NCBI RefSeq assembly: GCF_001039355.2
Contig: NW_019774036.1
Coordinates: 73,311-137,310, forward strand
Direction of reading: 5' to 3'
Length of the DNA stretch: 64,000 bases
DNA from: Lingula anatina
Lineage: Eukaryota; Brachiopoda; Lingulata; Lingulida; Lingulidae
Shown here: positions 58,109 to 64,000 of the stretch, piece by piece
How positions within the stretch are numbered: position 1 is the first letter of the stretch
How the letters are laid out: each line of letters opens with the position of its first letter
Position numbers and translations under genes: made by a program
Notes under the pieces: generated by a model
The model's input: only the letters and a program-made list of their open reading frames with translations
Databases searched by the model: none
What the model was told of the DNA's origin: nothing

Positions 58109-60491
58109 CTTTTCACATGCTTCAATACATTCCTCCGTCCTCACGATCCCATCACCTGAATTAGAAAATAATAACTTTGTGACGTAACTTTTAGAATTTG
58201 TGCAACATAAGGCATCGGCTCTGTTTCAGAAAAATATGAATTTAAGGTTTACTCTTCATTCGAAAGAATAAAGCAAACTAACCATCGATATCTAGTGTGA
58301 GTAAAAGGTCTACATCAGCCGTAGTCAAAACACCATCGTCATTGAAATCATCCAGTTCAAATAATGCACGGATCCACTTTAATTTTAGATCATGATCAGT
58401 TTCAATGAAAAATCTCATATATTCGCCTAGAGTAACTTCATCATTATCTGAAAAAAAAAGGTTGGTATTTTTAAATGTGGAGAAAATTACGTGTCAATTT
58501 TCTCGATTATAAAAGACTTATATGACAAACTGGAATGGTATCCATTCCATGTTTCTAATTCCAGCTTATGCTGAACTATCAATACCGTTCCGGTTAAGTA
58601 GTGACGAGACTTAAACCCCATTCCCAGTGATTAGATCGATCCAACTAGATCGACCTAACTCCCTGGGGGTTCACGCTAAATAGCTGTCAGCCGAGCGGTC
58701 ACGAAAGTTAAATACCCCCTTAAAGCTTGTAGTAGGCGGGACGGGCATTTAAGGTGGATTATCTGACAGCAATCTAGCGAGACTCCCCACCGGGATAGAT
58801 CGCTCTAAAACCTATGGGAATGCGCCCTTACGGTTCAAATCTATACTGGCCAGTACAGCCCCCCATTCGAGTTTTGTGAAGATACCATCGTTATTGGTGT
58901 CCGTGGCATTGCAGACTAACTCTCCAAGCTCTCTCGCTGTTAGCCGTGGCATTGTGTCATTTACAGGAGCACAATAACTAAAACAATGTCAATTTAATTT
59001 TAAAAAATTCCGATAATCTTTATGAAGAGTATTTGCAATTATTGTGTTGTGTTCAGAGATGTGAAAGGAAAGCCACAAGAAGTATTCTTAAATGAGGCAA
59101 GCCTGTGTTTATAAGGAAATGGTTTAACAAAGGCGTTAAAAGTAGTGGCGATTTTCTTGAAAATAACAGAATTTTAACAAACGAATAATTTGAACAAATA
59201 TTTAGCCTACAAAACTGTGGTGTGCTCACATTTTACGGTATACGAAATTCTGTTAAGCACAGGCCTATGAATAAAACACAAAACGATGTTCTTGAGTTTA
59301 CCCTTCACCCATTTTTGCCTCAAGCAATGGAGTTTCTTATCAAACATAGTAAAGGGTGTATAGACTTTTATCAAACTCTCTACCAGCCAGCTACACGGAT
59401 GACAAACGAAAAAAAATCGAATGCAAAGTTAAATTTTGATGTACATTGGAAAGATGTATATAATAACTGTTTCGAAACAACAAAGAATACCACACTGCAG
59501 TGGTTCCAGTACCACATAATACATAGTCTCCTGCCTGTTTAATCATATTTAAAAACTATAGGGCTTGAAAATAATGACGTCTGTTCTCTGTGTTGCCAGG
59601 AGAAGACATTTCGCTTACTTTCTTCCACTGCGCGTATAGTAAGAAAATTTGGGCAGAACTGAAAGCTTACATCTTTATAAGAACAAATAAAGACATTACC
59701 TTTAATGAAAAATGCATCATTTTCGGCTATTCAACAAACCCAAACAGCCCAATTAATTTTGTTATTCTTTGTACAAAATTTTATATTTACAAAATTTTCA
59801 AAAAGAAATAATGTATGCGTCTTTTTTCATTCATAAATTACACAAAGGATCAATTTATAATAGAAAGATTCAATGTATTAAAAAAGCTAAATTTAACAAG
59901 CTTTGAAAAAAATGGGAAAATTGGTCAGACGTGTGAATTTAATGAGTATTCATCTGTTTCAGCAAAATAATATATTGCACTTTTTTCTTGTTTAATAATC
60001 TATTGTATGTTTAGTTGAATACATTGAGGTATCGATATTTTTTTACACCTATTGTTCATGAGATTATAAACGTATATTCGTGTGTGTGTGAGAGAGTGTG
60101 TAAGAGAAAGAGAGAAAGTGAGTGTGCATTTAATATTTTTATGTATATGTTCTTCCCTGGACTGAAATATATCAATTAAAAAAAAGAAGTATCAGCACAA
60201 ATAGCTAATTTATCATACGCTGTTATAAGCTGTTAATATACACATGTTATACATTCACCCTAATTATTAGTTGTTTACAAACCATTAATTGATTTTAAGT
60301 TATCCTGAGTCAATGATCAAAACACTAAAAGAGTTAAAAACGGATTCAAGCGAAGCCCAGACCGAAGACAAAGAGAGAGAGAGAGAGAGAGATGAGGGGA
60401 GAGAGAGAGGTTTAAGCATGATCATTAGTACCTACATGTTTGTCACCATGGAGACAACAGACAAGGTGACTGTCATCAAGTGGAACTTCAT
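58109..60491 (-). CDS. EF10: EF-hand gene lacking its terminal coding exon
   Basis: The exons are 60491-60436, 58977-58832, 58447-58283 and 58155-58109. They match EF9 almost base for base (E2 differs by A for T before V-L-A-S). The duplicated segment begins at about 58058, between exon 4 and where exon 5 should be, so the stop exon and 3' UTR exon are absent. Reading through the exon 4 donor adds about 13 residues (V-N-L-I-R-T-I-L-S-L-F-C-T) before a stop. Otherwise splicing would have to reach EF9 exons more than 3 kb away. All four loops and cysteines are encoded in the existing exons. It is probably a partial gene. Confidence 0.7.
58614..58827. mobile_element. TTA-duplicating MITE, copy 4, at the EF10 exon 2 donor
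   Basis: The duplicate of copy 3, with the same TTA flanks (58611-58613 and 58828-58830) and the same relation to the exon 2 donor. Confidence 0.85.
59093..60186 (+). mobile_element. 5'-truncated LINE, second copy
   Basis: Same insertion as in EF9, copied by segmental duplication rather than by a new jump, since the flanks and truncation point are identical. It is about 19 bp longer; for instance it keeps a segment near 59948-59970 that EF9 lacks. Confidence 0.75.
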
Positions 60492-61251
60492 CTTCTAGCA
60501 GCAGTGTGTGCTACTTTAACATAATTTATTTATATTAATCCAGTAGATGAGAGTACAGTGAGACAACCAAATGCATATTTTAATTTTACTCTAACACGTA
60601 CGGCATGGCTTAAGGTCGCAAATTGCACCTCAAAGGGACCACGCGTAAAGATCAATTATAGAATCAGTCTCGCTTTAGCAATGCTCTTGTAGCTACATGT
60701 ACCTACTATTTTTCTGACTAATTCTAAAATCTAAATAAATGTCTACATGTAACTGAACAAAAAATATGGGAAGATTTAAAGCAATTGGTTATAATGTCAT
60801 TTCACACCTTTATTGTACTGGTATATTACAGTCTGTCAAAATGAAAAAGTTTGACTTTGGACAATACGAATACTGGCCACTTAACGTATAAGTAACAAAG
60901 TGGAAGCAGGTACACAACGTAAAGGGTAACCTGGTCTGCTTTATCAAAAACGATAAAAAAAAAAACGAATTATCTTTTTTCATGAAAATTAGTTGAAGCA
61001 TTGTAATTTTGTGAATTGATACAAATTGAAATATCATTGGAATGATCATATAAACTGTATGTAAATGGTTTAAGAAACGGGGTCACATGATGTTTCTGAT
61101 CCAACGATCTGGTATCACTCAAAATCCTTTAAACAGAATGCTGAAGAATCAGCTTACATGTAGGTATTACGTTTTGCAAACATAAACAACTAGTAAATCA
61201 AGCTATGTCAACTAGCAATAATTTCATTTAAAAACTTGAAAACTTAATTAC

Positions 61252-61410
61252 CTGATATGATTGTTTACACCAGCGATGTCTATCAGTAGAGCTCTCCTAT
61301 TTAAATGACAAACAGAAGCGCACTTCTCTTTCAAGGGAGTTTATTGTGATAGCTATGCGATAGTCACGTCATCAGCAGGCATACGGGTATTTTCGAAGTA
61401 TTTAGTGATG
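61252..61410 (-). promoter_or_regulatory. First exon and promoter-proximal region of EF10
   Basis: The donor is G|GTAATT because of an 11-bp insertion next to it, weaker than the GTAAGT of the other loci. The CRE-like GATGACGTGACTATCGC is near 61370 on the minus strand. Confidence 0.5.
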
Positions 61411-61763
61411 GGTGAAATTAAATCGTAACCCTTCTACAGCTCTCCTATCATTTCTCCTATGATAATGTACGTGTGTAAGGTTGACATGAGTGTTTGCCTT
61501 GAAAAAGGGAGATCAAATTTGATTCAAAGTGAAAATTTCCCTGATGCTATATGCCAAAAAAACCTGTTTTAATCACAAAAACATATACAGGAAGTAATGA
61601 AATCTATCGGTTGAGATCACGTAGGGAAGCCATTAATGTCTGCCTCGACGGCTGCTGGCATCGCTTTCACATGTTAATAAATACCTTGAACACAAAAGGA
61701 CTGGATAATGAGAAAATCATGAACAATCAAAACGCAGTAGTTTCATATACCAGTGTTACACAT

Positions 61764-62087
61764 CATCGTTTGTGATAAAGCAGACCAGGTCACACTACAC
61801 GTTGTGTACCTGCTTCCTCTAAGTTACTTACACATTACGTGGCCAGTATGTTTAAAGGATTCGTATTGATCTAAGTCAAACTTTTTCCATTTTGACAAAC
61901 TGTAATATACCAGTACCCTAAAGGTGTGAAATGACATTATGACCAATAGCTTTAAATCTTCCCATAATTGTTGTTCAGTTAGACATTTATTTAGATTTTA
62001 GAATCAGACAGAATAATAGTAGGTACATGTAGCTAAAAGTGCATTGCTGAAGCGAGACTTATTCGATAATTGTATCTTTAAGCATTG
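61764..62087. other. Inverted piece of EF-gene first intron, second copy
   Basis: It matches 48109-48431 nearly base for base, with the same junctions. Confidence 0.75.
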
Positions 62088-62294
62088 TCTATATTCAATA
62101 ATCAGATCGTGTTTAAATTGACCCACATCTTGTTCCCTGGTTTTCCTTGAAGGCGGGGGCTTTTGCAATAAGCTCTGGATAGTAATCCGTCTGTTGGGAG
62201 ATTCCGACCAAATCAGTGAAATATATATCAAAATGCTAACGATTGCAAGCCCAACACGACGAAATGTACGTCGAGTTAAAACTTCCTTTCCCAT
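62088..62294 (-). pseudogene. NXPE-like 5' fragment, copy B
   Basis: The encoded N-terminal anchor region and the chimeric tail are identical in protein sequence to copy A. The promoter side is interrupted 50 bp upstream by the insertion at 62346. Confidence 0.8.
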
Positions 62295-62345
62295 CTTTTT
62301 GGAATTGTGGCGTTTGTCAGTGTTGTCGACGCGGCTATGCGTTCA

Positions 62346-63124
62346 ATGAATTTATTGTCGTTTAACGAGTCAACGCAAAATGTGTTAGAGAAGCAATTCA
62401 GGTGAGGAAATGAGTTCATAGGGCGCGGAGTTTGACATGCGCAGATTGTGCATTGCACAATAGTATAAAAGGAAATGTGAGATGAGCAGATTTCATTCGA
62501 GGCTGTTTTCAGCTTGCTGCGTCAGGTCCAAGTAAATCGCAAATATAAAACAAAGAATATTTTAAATGATATAGAAGTTTGGTCAAGAAAGTAATACATC
62601 AGAGAAGGCACAAAATGGAACAGTTGTAATAAGTTAATTGGAGTATTAAAGGGTATGTGCTTAGAAATAATTATGATTAATGAAGAAAACATAGATCAGT
62701 GTAAAATGTACAAAATTGGTAACAAAGAAGAGATAGTAGTTGGGATAAGACATTAGAAAATAATGGTTTCTGAGGTACAGTAAATTCTGGGCATTTACAC
62801 ATTCGGTAATATATCTATAAAAATGAAATAGTTCAAATATGGAACGAAAGAATTTATTGAAATATATAAAAGGTGGTTGAAAAGAAAATAGCAGAAGTAG
62901 AGGAAATAAGAGAAGTTTGTAAATGGTTATAGTCGGAGAGTTTGTGAATGACAGTCAGTGCGTGGTGTGTACGCATTCTGTAACGCAGCCAAGCAAACAA
63001 CAGCTCATAGCAAGGGTTAACGAAATAAATGATTTGTATTGGAAACGGTGGTTGGTGTTTTCGTTGCGAGTTATTAGACAATAAATGATTTATATGCGAT
63101 TAAGTGAAACGAATAAGTATATAA
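62346..63124. mobile_element. 779-bp insertion present in only one duplicate
   Basis: It is absent from the matching site at 48694 and from 36704. The ends are TA-rich. TTTATTGTC near the left end (62350) and its inverse GACAATAAA (63077-63085) are followed by loosely matching sequence, so a subterminal inverted repeat is possible. A promoter-like TATAAAAGG is at 62464. No ORF of note. It could be a solo LTR or a non-autonomous DNA element. Confidence 0.5.
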
Positions 63125-63185
63125 TGTCATTTATATGTTGCATGTGATGTAGTTGTAGTATCTCACTGCTCAATTAGAGTTCTTA

Positions 63186-63436
63186 GAGACCATTCACAGA
63201 CCCTATCGTACTAACTTTGGATCGAGCTATCTCCAAGGGGATTCTCGCTTAATTGCAATTAAACGGATTAGATGTCCGTCACGCCTACTGAAGCTGATAG
63301 GGGTCATTAGCTATTGTTTAACAGCTTTAGTGGGCGTCCCAGACATCTATGCCACTGAAGCTGGAAGCAATTTAGTGAGAAACCCTGTGGAGATGGACCG
63401 ATTCTGTTAGATCGATCTGGCGATGGGAACCCAGTC
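63186..63436. mobile_element. TTA-duplicating MITE, copy 5
   Basis: The duplicate of copy 2, with TTA at 63183-63185 and 63437-63439, differing at very few bases. Confidence 0.7.
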
Positions 63437-64000
63437 TTAGTTTGCGTGATAGGGTGTGTCCGTGCGAGCCACAGCTTCGTATTGGTCAGTACACTGAATA
63501 CTGTTCACGATGCTTTTCTATTGTGTGGTTTGCGTAGTTTTCAGAATGATTACTTCCTGTTTTTTGCCATATGACGTCACCCACCGGTTGTCTTTTTGTC
63601 TTTCTTGGAAAAGACTGGGAAATGTATCCATGGAGACACCCCAAAACTTCTGATTCATATAGAACATGTAAACTATCTGTTGTAGCAAAAATAAAGACGT
63701 GAAAGGAATTCGTAACGTGTTTGAAAAGTCGACATCCACCGTAAATCATGACAATTCCATAACCGCGTGTCCTCATATTTATTTGAATACATTAAAATAT
63801 GGGAATTACTTTTAACAGAAGTTGTTTTCGACAGGTACAAAACTATCCTGGTGATAGGCGTAAGTATTTTACTGAGATATACTGTTTATCTATGAGGTTT
63901 ATTTCAAATGGATATAATAAGGACCTTTCAGCCACCAAGCTAGTTTTTATTTTGAAATAATTAGAGAATTGTGGTATTCACCAAAAATTCTCAAAATTAC
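63437..64000. other. NXPE upstream region, cut by the window edge
   Basis: It matches 49002-49600 and 36760-37350. Open frames on the minus strand at 63486-63776 are not kept as proteins in the 37-kb copy. Confidence 0.5.

Overview
This is eukaryotic nuclear DNA, AT-rich and intron-bearing, from an invertebrate. The many ACATGTA-type palindromes, the repeated NXPE-type genes and the mix of Penelope-like, LINE, LTR and MITE debris suggest a bivalve mollusc; that assignment is inference with moderate to low confidence. There is no bacterial gene organisation, no CRISPR array, and no tRNA or rRNA gene that I could recognise.

The window is dominated by a minus-strand tandem array of one small gene. 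I traced ten loci by exon (called EF1 to EF10 from low to high coordinate) and two gutted remnants. Each complete gene has a non-coding first exon, a 56-bp signal-peptide exon, a 146-bp exon, a 165-bp exon, a 47-bp exon, a 30 to 33-bp exon with the stop codon, and a separate 3' UTR exon. The product is about 148 residues: a short hydrophobic leader, four EF-hand calcium-binding loops and usually four cysteines, so a secreted calcium-binding protein is likely. Two introns cut codon 4 of loops 2 and 4 in the same phase. Several loci are damaged: EF2 has lost exactly one loop in frame, EF8 has lost its first exon and intron, EF10 has no stop exon, and two loci (near 4.0 kb and 47.7-47.95 kb) have lost their whole body.

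Interleaved with the array are pieces of a second minus-strand family, NXPE-like type II membrane proteins with a GDS-H esterase-like core. One copy is nearly full length (35.1-36.65 kb) but carries a stop codon and a frameshift, one is 5' truncated (29.8-30.5 kb), and two are 5' fragments joined to an inverted piece of EF-gene intron (48.4-48.6 and 62.1-62.3 kb). Three plus-strand copies of a 61-codon terminal exon of an unrecognised gene lie in the spacers at 24.7, 42.4 and 46.6 kb, all with open reading frames.

Mobile DNA explains most of the rest: a Penelope-like GIY-YIG remnant, a 5'-truncated LINE present in two duplicated loci, a solo LTR, five copies of a MITE with TTA target duplications (empty sites visible inside the window), a long-inverted-repeat element, a hAT-like MITE and a 1.4-kb nest of inverted repeats. 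Two large recent duplications are visible: 53.9-57.4 kb against 58.06-61.6 kb, and 47.95-49.6 kb against 61.6-64.0 kb. The left edge (1-1227) is foreign to the array and holds an array of small hairpins with a shared UCU loop plus a hammerhead-like motif on the opposite strand.
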